NCBI GenBank assembly: GCA_006503535.1
Contig: QYRS01000008.1
Location: 124,001 to 188,000 of the forward strand
DNA: 64,000 bases
Reading direction: 5' to 3'
DNA from: Arthrinium phaeospermum
Lineage: Eukaryota; Ascomycota; Sordariomycetes; Amphisphaeriales; Apiosporaceae
Below, one piece after another: positions 44,490-56,224 of this stretch (positions are counted from its first letter, which is position 1; every line of letters starts with the position of its first letter). A model generated the notes under the pieces. The model did no database searches. It was not told the origin of the DNA and saw nothing but the letters and a program-made list of their open reading frames with translations. Made by a program: the position numbers and the translations under genes.

Positions 44490-45344
44490 GATTGATCTAT
44501 CGCAGCTGTCTGTTCCCTTCGAACAAAAAAGCGATTAGGGAGTTATGGTGATCATGGAAGTCGAGGCAACCAGGGCTTGGACCGTTGCGGGAGTAGATTG
44601 GTGTTGTTTGGTGGGTGGTTTGGGGATGTGAGGTCGGGCCAAGTGGATTCGGAAACCGACTTGACTTGACTTGACGTGTGAATTGAATTGGCTTCAATTC
44701 CCTTTTCCAATTGAGGACAGCTTGCTTCCCGAGCTTGGTTGGACGGTTGGAGCTTGGGGCCCTCTCCTCTTAGCCTTCCGGGTAAGGTCACTAAAGGTGG
44801 GCGGGTGCAGCTGTGGGTGGATCAGCTTTTCCGCGCGTCCACCAACCGATCTTATAGGCGCATGGCAGCAGGCAGTGGAACCAGGGGTCCTCCACCTGGA
44901 GAACAGCCCGATCAGTGCCGACCAGGCCATCTACATCTGAGATACAGCTTGGCATGCAAGACATATAATATAGGTACCTAACACATGTGCATAGCATAGG
45001 TGGCTATTTTGTGTTATATTATATAATATGTCAGACGCTCAGGGTGTCATAGAAGTAGAGAACCGAACCAGTAACCTATGGCAATGCAGTGTATTACCAC
45101 ACTCTCTATAGTGTGTTGCTTTGTCTTGAACAAATGGTAAGCTACTACTGACTTGCGTTCAAGTATCGTAGCTAAGGTGATCATCTTCATGTATGTGGTA
45201 GCAGCATAGCTACTCGTACTTGATTGGAAGTATGTAGAACCAGTAGTTAGGTACATACCTTAGCGACTATGCCAGTTATAGAACAGGTTGGCATACTCAT
45301 ATATAAATGGTCATTGAAGTAAGCAAGCCCAAAGCCCTTTCTGG
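44490..45344. other. spacer upstream of STT3
   Basis: STT3 promoter side, and 3' flank of the DUF1772 gene. A short (CTTGA)n repeat lies at about 44658-44676. No gene seen. Confidence 0.5.
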
Positions 45345-45896
45345 TCAATACGACACCGCAGCATACAGCCCCAGACACCCAGACACCAGCACAGCACCAC
45401 CCCGATAGAGGTTCAACAGCGCCCAGCGGTCAACCAGCGCATGCGCCGTCTCCTCCTCCTCGACGCCGACTTCCCTCTCCTCCACCGCCTTCGCCCCCAA
45501 GCTTTGGGCCTCATCGACCTTCCGCAGCAGCTTCTCGTTGATGGGCGCGAGCAGCCCGAGGGTCCAGGGCATGACGCTGAGCGCCGCCAGGGCCGCGACC
45601 GCGTTGCAGATGGCGGCGCCCTTCTGGGTCGGTCCCCGGGTGGTGGCGGCGACGGTGTAGTAGTACGCCAGGGCCGCATGGGCGAGGCCTGGGACCATCA
45701 TGGCGGGCGGGAAGAAGCGCGACGTGGCGGCGAACATGCGGCCCCACTGGCGCAGCATCAGCGGCGTGGGCGACTCGAGCAGGCGCGGCACCACGAAGAA
45801 GGAGAGGCCAAGGTTGAGGCCCGCCGTCGTGGTGAGCACCGCGGCATTGGTGGCCTGGAGGGCGCGGAGAGCGGGGGTGTTGGCACTGGGTGACAT
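45345..45896 (-). CDS. DUF1772 (anthrone oxygenase-like) membrane protein
   Basis: Single-exon frame of 183 aa with four hydrophobic segments, matching the DUF1772 layout. DUF1772 proteins include small anthrone oxygenases of polyketide pathways, but most are of unknown function and no polyketide synthase is near. Visible features are TTAGLNLGLSFFVVPRLLES near residues 23-42, the polar motif RQWGRMFAATSRFFPPAMM, HAALAYYYTVA, ICNAVAALAALSVMPWTLGLLAPIN and a C-terminal span (GGAVLVSGCLGLYAAV). I start at 45896 (MSPSANTPAL); an in-frame ATG at 45965 adds 23 residues of uncertain value. Codon use is strongly G/C-ending, more than its neighbours. Confidence 0.8.
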   Translation of the reverse strand: MSPSANTPALRALQATNAAVLTTTAGLNLGLSFFVVPRLLESPTPLMLRQWGRMFAATSRFFPPAMMVPGLAHAALAYYYTVAATTRGPTQKGAAICNAVAALAALSVMPWTLGLLAPINEKLLRKVDEAQSLGAKAVEEREVGVEEEETAHALVDRWALLNLYRGGAVLVSGCLGLYAAVSY

Positions 45897-46614
45897 TTTA
45901 TACTTTAGGACTATATTATTATTCCTGAGTCTTTGGTCGCAGAACAAGCTCATTCGGCTTCTCAACTGTATACCCCAATCAAATGATTCTTAGAGGGGGG
46001 ATTTGATGGATGAATGGACGATGTGGTTCAAACCAGCCAACAGCCTCCATATACTTGTACTAATATGCGTGCTGGGGATATGCTCCGGTGGCTTGTACGC
46101 ATGATCCCAACATCTTGGGGTAAATAGCCTGGTGATGCAGCTGACGTCAAAACTACCTAGTGACACCCAAGTCTGTACATGTCAGAAATGCCCTATTACG
46201 CCTGCTGGAATTTTCCTCCTTTTTTCAGACGGGGACTTGCAAGATACGGAGATGGAGTTAGCAGAATACACCAGTGCCTCTTCTCCCGAGGACTCCTTCC
46301 ACGGGTTCTTGTTCTTACCCTAATGATTATGCGTGCTTACCTACATGTAGTAGTGCATACGGTACATGTATGTATCTTAGGCACTTACCTACTACCTACT
46401 ACAAGACGACATGACGCTTGGCACTTGGGGAAGGCGCAGAGAACCTTACTAATAGACTGAAGATGATCAGGGACAGGTCGCTTTCGGCCATCAGCTCATC
46501 CCTCCCACCCCTCCCCACCCCACCCACACCCCGGTCCGGTTTTCCTCCCAAAATCTCCGTAATTCCGCTGCCCTACTTGAGTTGCTGTGTCAGGCCAATT
46601 CCCCAACGTCCAAA
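45897..46614. other. intergenic spacer
   Basis: Between the DUF1772 gene and the tRNA. Contains a TACCTACTACC-type tract at about 46385-46402. No gene seen. Confidence 0.55.
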
Positions 46615-46732
46615 GCCCGCTTGGCTTAGTGGTAAAGCGCATCACTAGTAATAGGGAAAGCACGATCTTCTCCGGAAGGCGCGACCGACCAACGATATGA
46701 TGAGATCACTGGTTCGATTCCAGTAGTGGGCA
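46615..46732 (+). tRNA. tRNA-Thr(AGU) with a 46-nt intron
   Basis: Cloverleaf read directly. Acceptor 5' strand GCCCGCT (46615-46621) pairs with AGTGGGC (46725-46731), including one G-U pair, and A46732 is the discriminator. The D arm is GCTTAGTGGTAAAGC. Anticodon stem CATCA pairs with TGATG (46698-46702). The loop is CTAGTAA with anticodon AGT at 46647-46649. The T arm is ACTGGTTCGATTCCAGT. Between position 37 (46650) and 38 (46697) lies a 46-nt insert, the canonical site for nuclear tRNA introns. The mature length is 72 nt before CCA, which is not encoded. A T-poor run does not follow at once; the pol III terminator is probably the T-rich run at about 46796-46803. Confidence 0.93.
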
Positions 46733-47516
46733 ACTTCATTTTTGGGGTAGGCGCGATATACTCTTCCTTTTGTTCCTTCTTATTTTTTAAAAGGGTTTTT
46801 TTTTCCATTGAGGAAGTTGCGATCCTGCACGTCAAGGTGTCTGTCATACGGAAGGAAGTTGCGACCTCTCTTTTCAATGATACTGACAGTGGGTCCCCAC
46901 CTACTACCTACCTATACATTGGTCGCGCCTTCTTATTCCCAGTTCACCATTTCTACCAGATGATGCATATCTACATTAATTCAATACACTGTTTGTAGAA
47001 AAGTATCACTGGACACACAAAAGCAAACGATAAAAGTTGCAGTTTTCAAATTGACTGCTTCTATTTAAAGGGGGTAATAATAGATAATTAGTTGTAAAGG
47101 TTGATTTATCTACCTTTATGCCATGTAGCTAGTAGCTAAGTTGGTTTGATAAAGCGGTTTTCTTCCCATTTGTTCCCAGATTGCTTCCTTCCCAAGTACT
47201 TTCTTGTATCGTCTGCGCTCATGCCAGCCAGCAATTGTCGAAAATCACGACATGATGGTTGTCTCGTAGCATCTTACTTGTGCTTTCAAGCTCCTTCTCA
47301 GATCTCCTTATACAGCGTAATCGTTCTTTCATTTGAAGCAGCCAGAACCCAGTAAACGCCACCACCCGCGGCAACGTACTCCGCCCCGGTGGTACAGATC
47401 GCCGATTAGTATATATAAAGATGCCCTGGCCCAAGTTATGCATCTATAGGTATGGATAGTAAAGGAAACGAACAAGGGTCCAAGGGGCACGTAACCCGTC
47501 AATAGGGAGGGGAGAT
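46733..47516. other. intergenic spacer, AT-rich
   Basis: AT-rich between about 47030 and 47140. Holds the tRNA 3' flank and the 3' flank of the kinase gene. No gene seen. Confidence 0.55.
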
Positions 47517-50500
47517 CTATACGTTGCTGTAGACAACTGGGCTGTTTTGCCGATATCTTGGGATGGCCCTCCCAAAAGGGGACGGGCCAAGAGGCGAAGG
47601 CTGTCTGCTGGCACGCAAAGCCAGAGCTCTTACCGCCTCAGCGCGCCTCCTCTCGAACAGTTTGCTGCGCTCTTGTTCCCGTGAGATATCCCGCATGCGA
47701 CCTTCGTGATCGGCGTCTGCTTCCGCCCTCATGCGGTCGGCATGGAGACTCTTCTCTGCTCGGGTCCATGTGCTGTCCAGCTTTCGAGCCACTCCGTCAG
47801 GCACACACGTTGGTGGTTCGTCAGCCGGACGTCGCGTAGCCGAACCGCCCCAATAGCACTCGAAATCCAGCTTGGCTTGGTTGTGGACATCGTCGGTGCC
47901 CCAGAAAACAATGGTATCACCATGATGTAGCTTCATCCAATACTTGGACGGAGCCTTGGGGGTTTTCGGCTCATTCGGCTGGAGGGGGTTGTTGTTGATG
48001 CGCAAGCCGTTGGTCGCCTTGGTGGAGATGTAAAAGGCAAAAGACTCGGGCTCGGGGGACGCACGCAATGTTGCGCTGCCAGCCGAGCGGCTACGCCCCC
48101 AGGGCCGGAAGTCGGTCGGGGACCCAGTGTAGCCTTCTCTCCACAGCATTACTCGGAAAGCATACTTGGGCACCTTGGACTCCAGCGGGTACTGGTAGAC
48201 AACGGTGTTGTCCCGCTCTCGGCCCCACGACATGATTGGATCCTCCATCGAGAGGCATATGCCACCGATCAACGAGCCAGGCATCGGCCCCGACTTCGGC
48301 GTTGAAATAAATCTAGCCACTGTCTTGCGGCGTGTTTCAATTTCGTGTGTTGCGTTCAACAGCTGACTGTCGGGAGCGAGGGTACTGGGTATCGAGGCTA
48401 GTTCGTCGTCCAGAGCGAGCGGGTCTACCTGAGGCGCGTCCCAGTCTCTGAACCGACCAAGAGATCGGCTATCGCGCCGTAGGAGCGCACGCTGCGTCTC
48501 TTGGGGGGCCATCGTCGACCCCAGAGGCTTGTTCCGTGTGGGTGGAAAGTATCTCATGGCGAGGTCCCAAAGAGGAGACTTTCCTGGGCTAAAGTCCTCG
48601 TTCCTTTTCTGGACGGCCTCCGTGAAGGCTGCATATTGCAAATGAGTCATTTCCGGGTAGTCGAGGTGCCACGTCTGTCTGTCGGCACTGTCCCAGAAGG
48701 TTGTCTTGTGGAGAGGATAGTCCATTTGCCTCCCCGATTCACTTCTAATGATCGGAGGAACGCTGGCAAACAGACCGAGCTCGCTCTCGACTGCATCTTC
48801 TTCCGAGTCGTCGTCTTCCTTAGATTTGATCCTTTTAAAAGAGGGCCGAAGAGTAGTACTTGGACGGTCAAACTCATCACTACTATCATATCCGGGCTTC
48901 CGCTTGCTCGTGCTCAGGTCTCCGCCTTCAATTCGCAAGCTCGATTCGGTCCGGGCCAAGGACTTCATGTTCAGATTCTCCAGGATGGACTCCGCGCCTC
49001 CTAGACTCTGAGACCCAGCACCTAGCGCCATACTGCGGGAGTTGCCTATAGATAGCGTGTCGTCGGAGGACAAGATAGCACGGGGCTGAGACAGCTTGGG
49101 TTGGCGTGGAGTGGATAGCTCGTCGGAATCAAAGCTGTCCAGGATTTCGGTGCCCCCTATGATTTCCGTCTCCCCCGCACTCACTCCGGACAGTGGAAGA
49201 TTTAGTCTCGACTCGTGAACGGCGCCGGAGCTTCCAAAGGCCGAGTTATTCACCTCGCCCCAGAGTTGTTCGGTGGCGGCCTGGTTATCCTCGAATGTGT
49301 AGTTCTCCTTATCTTCCTCGACGTCCTCGAGTTGCGCGAGTTCGTCCATCGTGAAGTCAGGGAGAGGTTCAAGCAACGCGCTAGCCCCGGCAAGTCCTGC
49401 GCTGTGCTGCCCATCGTGGAGGCTTAGCTGAGAGGCACCCTGCTCAAGCCCGTCATCGGAAATCTCATCAAAGGATTCGCTCGCAGTTTCGTTAAGCCAC
49501 GGGTGGGCCATGAGTTCTTGGATTGTGGCACGGGTCTCGGGGCGCCGGTCGATCATCTTCTGCAAGAAATCGATACCCTCTGCGGAGACATTTTGCTGAA
49601 CCAACGGTCGCGTATCTAGAGGGCGAGTCATGATGTGGTGCAGCAGCTCGGTGTAGCTAATGCCATTCTTCACCGGGAATGGGGGCGAACCCGTGATAGC
49701 GTAGAACAGCACGCCTCCGAGGGACCAGATATCCACAGCATGATCATATCGTTCCCTATTGACAGGTTTCCGGTCCTGACGACGTACCCTGCGGCCATGC
49801 TCGTCGTAGGTGCTGTACTCGGAGTAGACCTCAGGGGCACAATAGAGCAGAGTGCCACAGAATGTCTTCAGGAACGTCTGCTCAGTATCAATCATCTTTG
49901 ATAGGCCGAAGTCGGTCAGTTTCACGATGAGCTCCGGGTTTGTTGATTCTACCAGGATGTTGTCTGGCTTGACGTCGCGATGCGTAATTTTGTTGTCATG
50001 CAGGTAGCCGACGGCATCAACCAGCTGGCTCGCGATAATTTTGACATAAGGCTCTGTGATGGCGTTATTCTCTTGGACTAGCTTGCCGAGATCACCCCCA
50101 GGGACGTATTCCATGACGATGAAGAACTGGTGGGTGTCCCAGTCGAAATGTTCGATATATTGTACAATATTCGGCTGATTACAGTCAGCGCGCTGGCGCA
50201 GAAAACGGGCAGGGATGGCATGACTTACATGATGTACTCGTTGCATGATTTTCATCTCATTTTCGACTTTTTGATCTAATATACCGTTCTTCATGAACTT
50301 GCGCTTGTCGAGCTCTTTGGCAGCATACGGCAGACCGTTGTATTTTGAAGTAACCTTGTACACAGTTGCGAAGGCGCCTTTGCCGATGACGCCGACCCGA
50401 CTGTACTTATCACCACCACGCCATTCCCGCGGAAAACGCTCCGTGTTGAGCTGAGTTGTCTCGTCGATTGGGCTTCGTTGTTGACGCCTCTGGTGGGGCG

Positions 50501-51390
50501 GCGGCATCAGTTTGGCCTAGTCAGTGGTTTAGCAAAACCGGCATCTTGTGTCATGGGTCACAACGGGGACGACTTACACCGGGGGCAGTGTTTGGGGCTA
50601 TAATTGTCCGGTCTGGATCCTGACTTTGTAGTCTCCTCAGATAGTTGTTGAGGTTCTTCTGAAATTCTGCTTCGAGGTGATCGTCGCGGCGTGGCACTCG
50701 GACAATGAACTGCAAGTCGTCGTTGTTTTGGTGCATGAAGATCTTCACGGTCGAACCGCTCTCCAGCGTTCGCCTAACTGCGCCTGACCCATCCTCCGCG
50801 TTCTTCTTCTTCAACAGGATGTCGTCGACAATAGTGCCATTCGTGGATTGATCTTCCAGTAGCACGACGCCGTACTTGTTTATATAGATGCGAAAATGGA
50901 TGTTGCTGAGCCTCCGGTGTGGGTCGTGGGTGAAGCATATATCGCATCGTGTTTGATTGCGACCGAAGGTGAAGCCCAGATGCGGACTTTTGACAACGGA
51001 AGACAGCTTCAGGACGATCGCATGATCGCCCAGACCACGGGTGCGGCCGAATTCGCGGGCCCCATCTTCGCGATATAGATCCGAATCGATCGCATCGGCC
51101 GCGTACCTGCCCGTGATGTGCGGGCTGAACTCTGGCGAGTCGGCTATCCTCTGAATTTCGCGGCTGGCATTTTCCGAGTTTGGGTAAAGAAGGCAGACAA
51201 TGTCGGATATGTCTTCGTCAGAGAAGCCCGAGTTTTGCTTTCCCAGCCGCCGCGGATCGAGTGCAGTCTGCGTCGCTAAGGAAGGGAGGATTAGACAGGC
51301 GCACGGGGGAATGCGACGCAATGCGACGCAGTGGGGAATTCAGTTCGCACCTTGCTGAGTAGCCTGCGAATCTTCTGCCGGGTCATCCAT
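47517..51390 (-). CDS. RAD53: FHA-kinase-FHA checkpoint kinase (Rad53/Chk2 type)
   Basis: Ser/Thr kinase of the DNA-damage and replication checkpoint. Exons 51351-51390, 50578-51275, 50229-50516 and 47517-50174 give 1,227 aa. The start at 51390 (MDDPAEDSQATQQ) is set by the tiny first exon, whose GTGCGA donor joins in phase to ATQTALDPRRLG. FHA1, about residues 97-190: LGFTFGRNQTRCDI and DQSTNGTIVDD. Kinase, about 284-585: GKGAFATVYKV, AAKELDK, THRDVKPDN, LTDFGLSK, FCGTLLYCAPEVY and DIWSLGGVLFYA. A long acidic Ser/Thr-rich region with SQ/TQ-type sites follows. Then comes a second FHA-like domain (about 950-1110; SWGRERDNTVVY, TNGLRINN, LHHGDTIVFWG) and a basic coiled tail. FHA on both sides of the kinase is the Rad53 layout; the exact paralogue (Rad53 or the MUS-59 type) is not decidable here. 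Confidence 0.92.
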
Positions 51391-52963
51391 TGGGCAAGAG
51401 TCGCAAACGGGCGCGACTGGGCTCATCAGCGCGCCTTGGCCTATGGCTGGAAGCAATCAAGAGCCAAACCGCCAATGTTGTAATTCACCGACTGCAAGAG
51501 GTCAGGGTCGAGCAGCCGGCGTCTAAGCGACTGGAGAGCAATGCTTTGGGGAGTGAAGATGGGAAACCGAACGGGGAGCTATACGGTGGCGGCTATGCAG
51601 TAGAATAGGTAAGAGGAAATGAAAAGAAAAAGCGCCCGACTCGGTGAGTGGTGAGGTAGGTTATGTGTGCAGGCAACTATTTCGATGGCAGGGAAGATCG
51701 GACGGCGGGGTGATCCCTGGTTGCCGTGGTTCCTGTTTACTAAATTCGGCAAAGGTAACGTCAAGGCAGGCGAGAGGGCGAAACGCGCTCAGCTGGCTGG
51801 CTGGCTGGGCCTCGTATTAGTCAGAGCACGCGGCAGAGAAAACATTCGAAGAAAAGAGCCGGGGGGGCGCGAGAAGAGAAGTGATGCGCATGTATGCTGT
51901 ATGCTGTGTGCTGTGTGTATATGTATATATATATATCGATCGTAGGCGTGCGATGCCGAGAGTCAGGTACTTGAAAGTTGTGAAGTCGAGAAGACATCCA
52001 TCACACGGGACTTTTCGTTCGATGGCGCTGTCCCCAAAAACTTGGGCTCGCAAACGTTAAGCGGGACGCAGCAGTACCAGGCGGCCAGGCGCGACAGGGA
52101 CAGGTGCACCTTGCACGGGACGTCAGTGGGCTACAGGCTTGGTCCTGGGACAGGCAAACCTACCACTGCTAGTTCTCAAAACAGGCCTAGCCATTGGTCC
52201 TGGAGGCCTGCCGGGTGCTCACCCAATCTCTCCCCGGGTTAGACTAGGCAAGTACTGTACGTAGTAGGCATCGGTGAACGAACAATTGAACGAGGAAACA
52301 AATCCCAAGCTTCGTTTCTCGCGCCCGCTAACTGGCTGAAACTGACCAGGGACTTGGGACGGAAACCTCGACATTGACTGCCACCCTCCGGCAGCGGTTG
52401 CTTATCATCCAATCTGTAACCTGCAGTGATGTAACTCCCTACTACTATACATAAACCCCATACTTAGGTACCTTACTCCTTCAGATGTAAAAACTCAATT
52501 CGGAAGACTATTTTCGCAATCGCCATAGATTGACGTTTCACGAGGTATAGGAAGTGCCATGATGACACCAAATCATGCAAGGCAGGCGATTGGTTCGCTA
52601 CCTTGACGAACGATAGCCAGTGCAGAAGAAAAAAAAAAGCAAGCAAACGCCCCATTGCGAGTGAAATGATATATGACAGATGGCCCTAGAATTGGTCGAT
52701 CGCTACATAAAGACCATGATGTATGCTACTGCGCGATAGGCAATCATGGGGACCGAGTACCTAGTGCCTAGGTCACGTAAAATATACCGAGATAAGAGTG
52801 TGAGAGATGAAGTGATCAAAAGCAAATGCATGTATTCTATTAGATCGCCAATGTCGAATGGCGACTATGCAGCAACGCTCCATCCGCTATATGTAGTACA
52901 ATATGAATAAAAGAAATTTTGAACCCCCAAATACCCAAGATTCTGTCCCAGTTGTGTCTCCCT
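51391..52963. other. spacer upstream of the kinase gene
   Basis: Kinase promoter side, with a TATA-rich short run (TATATATATA) near 51920, and 3' flank of the DUF8004-like gene. No coding gene is supported. Confidence 0.5.
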
Positions 52964-55900
52964 TTATCCGAAAAACGTCTTCTTTTTCTTGGGTTTGTTG
53001 TCCATATCCTTGAGGATATCGTCGAATGTGCTTCCGCTCTGGGAGCCCTGTCGGTCGGGTGATGCGAGAGTGGGGGATCCTGCCATGCCGTGGAGGTTGC
53101 CCGACGATCTGCTTCGGTTCATCATCATCATGCTGACAGGCCTGCCAGCCGGCGACGACTCCCCGGCACTGAATATCCTCGAGGTCCGGTGGTCACTCGA
53201 GTATCCATTGGCTGGCATGGGCACGGGCTCAAGTCCCAGAGCGATGCTGGACCGGTAGCCCGGTTTGCCCGCTGGCGAGTGAGATCTGGGTCGCAGTTGG
53301 GGCGAAGGCGCCATCAGGTGAGGAGACTCGCTGCGGCCTGGCGAATTCGCAGGGTCTAGATCCTCGAAAACGGACTGGGGTGCCTGGAGTGGCGAAAGAC
53401 CATCCTCTGGGGGCGGTGGCAGTGCTGCAGCATTCGTCTCCCATTGCTTGGCTGCGAGCCAACAGTGGCTTCGGTGGTAGATGCCCTCGACCGAGAACTC
53501 GACAGCATCCGCGCTCAACTCGACAAACCCAGCACCGCCCGCGACCTCGTACCATCTCTTGCGCACCTCCGGCGCGTCTCCCATCCACGGCGGATGACCC
53601 TTGGGCGGTTGGCACAAGAAGTACTCGACGCCCTCGGTGAACTTGAGGCCAGGCGCATCGACAACAAGCATGGGGAGAGACTGGATCACAACGTAGAGGA
53701 ATAGCCAATATCCAATGCGCTGGTCAGCCATCTCGGGAACCGACTTGCCCTTGGCTTCCTTCTGCTCCCACTCCATGAACTCCTTGATGAACGGTATCTT
53801 CAACGTAGATGTCTCGAAGTCGTAGGATTTGTTGAGAATCAGAAGGAATTCGTAGCTTTGAAGGTTTCTCTCCAATTTTGCCTGCTCCTTATGTGGCAGG
53901 TCATGGAAGTTCTCCTTGATCGAGCGCATGGCCGGGACCCGGGGAATATCAAAGGGTATTGGTGGAAGTACAGGCGGCGATGAAGTATCGTATTCCGTAA
54001 GGATTTTTCGGAGAGCCGACATCTCGGGTCTTGTTGAGTCCGATTCAACATCATCTGCAGTTTGGTCGATGACCCGTGGGGTTACCGACTCGCGATCGAC
54101 GATCAAGTCGTACAGAGCGCAGAGATCCGAGTACAAGATCTTGAGGACCAACCTGTTCAGACCACTTTCAGAGAATGGATTCTTCTTGCTGCGGGCCTTG
54201 GGAGGCCAGCTGCCAAAGTTGGTCTTGTAGTAGCTCAGCACAAATTGCCTCATGCGACCAAAGGATTTCCTCCAGACGCCGTACTTGACATTCCTATATT
54301 CGGACATGGACGTCGAGTTCGCGGTTCCAGAGAAGAGGGATGGGAACTCGAACGACTCTAGGCGGTTGTTGACGCTGGCTTGGCGGCTAACCAGATCCAG
54401 ATGAGCACGCTCTAGCCTCTGCCGCGTGGGGGCTGACACCATTTCCCATAACGGAGACTTCAGGTCACGAATGGCCGAGTACTTTCCGACAGCATGAGCG
54501 AATGCCTCGCTAAAGAGATCCCATGACCGCATCCGTTCTCCCAGGACAAGCGCCTCCAGGGTCTTCTCTCTGCTATGTCTCACATCGGCCAGGGCCATGT
54601 TCTCCATGAAGAATGAGAAAGCCATCTCAACTGAAGCACCGAAGGTTGAGCCGTCTTCGTTGCAGAACTCGAATTCGCCCAGTAAGCTCGAGATCCGCAG
54701 AAGCACGGCGAACAAGGTGGGTTGCGCCTTGGTGCAGACCAAGGGTTGCCCAGTGAGGAATGCGAACATGTTTCGAATGGCCACCAGTCGATCTACATCT
54801 TGCTGAGTGGTGTTCTGTTCTTGGCCTGGCAGAGACACGTTGGGGACATATAGACGTGAGTCTCCATTGTCGTCTTCCTCCGGCGGCGGTGACTGAACAT
54901 AAGTGCGTGCAGCATCGGCCGCCGAAAGACTGTCCTGGCCCAAGAAGGACCGGTTGCCGCCGGTGGGCGAGAGCGGGTCCAGGTCCAGGTCGCCCGCGAG
55001 GATATCCTGAAAGACAAGCGAGTAGTCTATCACAAAAGAGGGCACCTTGAAAGACGCGCCGAGCCCACTGCTTTTGGGGTGCAGGCAGACCAAGATCGTC
55101 CCAGCGTCGTTCCAGAGCTCGGGCACCTTCTCGCCGTTCGTGAGGATGGTGGTGTTGTAGTCGGTGTTGGGCTGGCCAAGGATCCATGCAGCTGCACCTT
55201 TCGCGTTCCTCAAGTCCACCGAGTTTGATCGGGATCGACCTCCTGGAAGCCAGCTTTTTCTCAACCGACCCCTCTTCTCTGCGTCTCGCGGCGGGCTCTG
55301 GCTGCCATGGCTCGAGCCAGGACGAGAGGCCATTGTCGGCGTAGTCACCGCAAGAGTTGATCTTCTCTCGGCAGGCGGTTGTGCCGAGACGCTCCTTCCT
55401 CGGGCATCTGGGACAGGGGACTGCTGTCGAGGCATAAGGTTGGCACCTGCCTGCGAGCTTGATGAGCGTTTATGCGCGTCGTCTTGCATAGAGTTCCGCC
55501 GCGAGCGCTGCCCGCTAGTGCTTCGCTTAGTCAACTTTCTACTTGTCTTCGATTCTGTTGATTGCACTGGCGTGTCGGCTGCGCCCGGTGGCGGTGGCGG
55601 TGGCTGGTCGGGTTCAAGAGGTACCGTGTTGTCTACTTTCTGCAATTTCGTCTTGCCTGGCGGCGTTGAGTCGCCAGAGCCCGAGGAGACCCGCTGACGA
55701 TCGCTGTGGACATCATTCAAGGTGGTCTCGCTCGCGCGGAAGTCTGTCTTGTCGGGGGAGAACCAGTCTTTCATGTGCCCACTCGTGGCTGGCCGTTCGG
55801 GTATTGTTGAGGGGTTGGAGTGGTTTTTTTTCAGGGGCGAGTCTGGGGGAATCGGCTTCCGGTGGACGCTCTCGCCGTGTTCTGGCTCTACGGGGGAAGT

Positions 55901-56224
55901 GATCAGTGAGGGGAAGAACATGGACAGCCGGTTACGCTTCGACAGCTGGCGAGTCTTTGTGAGAGGCATGAGCGCTGGCTCAGAGCTGGCTGAGTCGCCA
56001 GCAGCTGGGTGGTCTGCTTCTACAACTCGGCTCAAGACGGGGTCGTCTTTATTGATTGGCAAGGTGAAGCTGCGTTCGGGGTCCTTCTTTGCAAAAGACC
56101 TCGAGGCAGCTCGCTTGTCTGCATCGGAGGAAGGGTCGCTGTCGAACTTGAGGAGGGATAGAAAAGAGGAGACAGACAGACTGCGCCCAGGTTTGGGGCG
56201 AGAGGCAGACTTACTTGAAGCCAT
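52964..56224 (-). CDS. large conserved fungal protein (DUF8004-like)
   Basis: One uninterrupted frame of 1,086 aa from the ATG at 56224 (MASSKSASRPKPGRSLSVSS); an in-frame ATG at 56293 adds 23 residues. The N-terminal 350 residues are Ser/Pro/Lys-rich and disordered, with RRNSMQ, LRKSW and RSRSNS phosphosite-like motifs. From about residue 350 there is a folded-looking conserved region (GAAAWILGQPNTDYNTTIL, VPELWNDAGTILVCLHP, VIDYSLVFQDIL, RNMFAFLTGQPLVC, FSFFMENMALADVRHSREKTLEALVLGERM). It continues past a KYGVWRKSFGRMRQFVLSYY block and a second one with HPPWMGDAPEVRKRWYEVAGG. This pattern fits a widespread fungal family I know as DUF8004; no activity is known to me. The tail ends in KKKKTFFG. 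A membrane-lipid or signalling role cannot be supported from the sequence. Confidence 0.8.
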   Translation of the reverse strand: MASSKSASRPKPGRSLSVSSFLSLLKFDSDPSSDADKRAASRSFAKKDPERSFTLPINKDDPVLSRVVEADHPAAGDSASSEPALMPLTKTRQLSKRNRLSMFFPSLITSPVEPEHGESVHRKPIPPDSPLKKNHSNPSTIPERPATSGHMKDWFSPDKTDFRASETTLNDVHSDRQRVSSGSGDSTPPGKTKLQKVDNTVPLEPDQPPPPPPGAADTPVQSTESKTSRKLTKRSTSGQRSRRNSMQDDAHKRSSSSQAGANLMPRQQSPVPDARGRSVSAQPPAERRSTLAVTTPTMASRPGSSHGSQSPPRDAEKRGRLRKSWLPGGRSRSNSVDLRNAKGAAAWILGQPNTDYNTTILTNGEKVPELWNDAGTILVCLHPKSSGLGASFKVPSFVIDYSLVFQDILAGDLDLDPLSPTGGNRSFLGQDSLSAADAARTYVQSPPPEEDDNGDSRLYVPNVSLPGQEQNTTQQDVDRLVAIRNMFAFLTGQPLVCTKAQPTLFAVLLRISSLLGEFEFCNEDGSTFGASVEMAFSFFMENMALADVRHSREKTLEALVLGERMRSWDLFSEAFAHAVGKYSAIRDLKSPLWEMVSAPTRQRLERAHLDLVSRQASVNNRLESFEFPSLFSGTANSTSMSEYRNVKYGVWRKSFGRMRQFVLSYYKTNFGSWPPKARSKKNPFSESGLNRLVLKILYSDLCALYDLIVDRESVTPRVIDQTADDVESDSTRPEMSALRKILTEYDTSSPPVLPPIPFDIPRVPAMRSIKENFHDLPHKEQAKLERNLQSYEFLLILNKSYDFETSTLKIPFIKEFMEWEQKEAKGKSVPEMADQRIGYWLFLYVVIQSLPMLVVDAPGLKFTEGVEYFLCQPPKGHPPWMGDAPEVRKRWYEVAGGAGFVELSADAVEFSVEGIYHRSHCWLAAKQWETNAAALPPPPEDGLSPLQAPQSVFEDLDPANSPGRSESPHLMAPSPQLRPRSHSPAGKPGYRSSIALGLEPVPMPANGYSSDHRTSRIFSAGESSPAGRPVSMMMMNRSRSSGNLHGMAGSPTLASPDRQGSQSGSTFDDILKDMDNKPKKKKTFFG

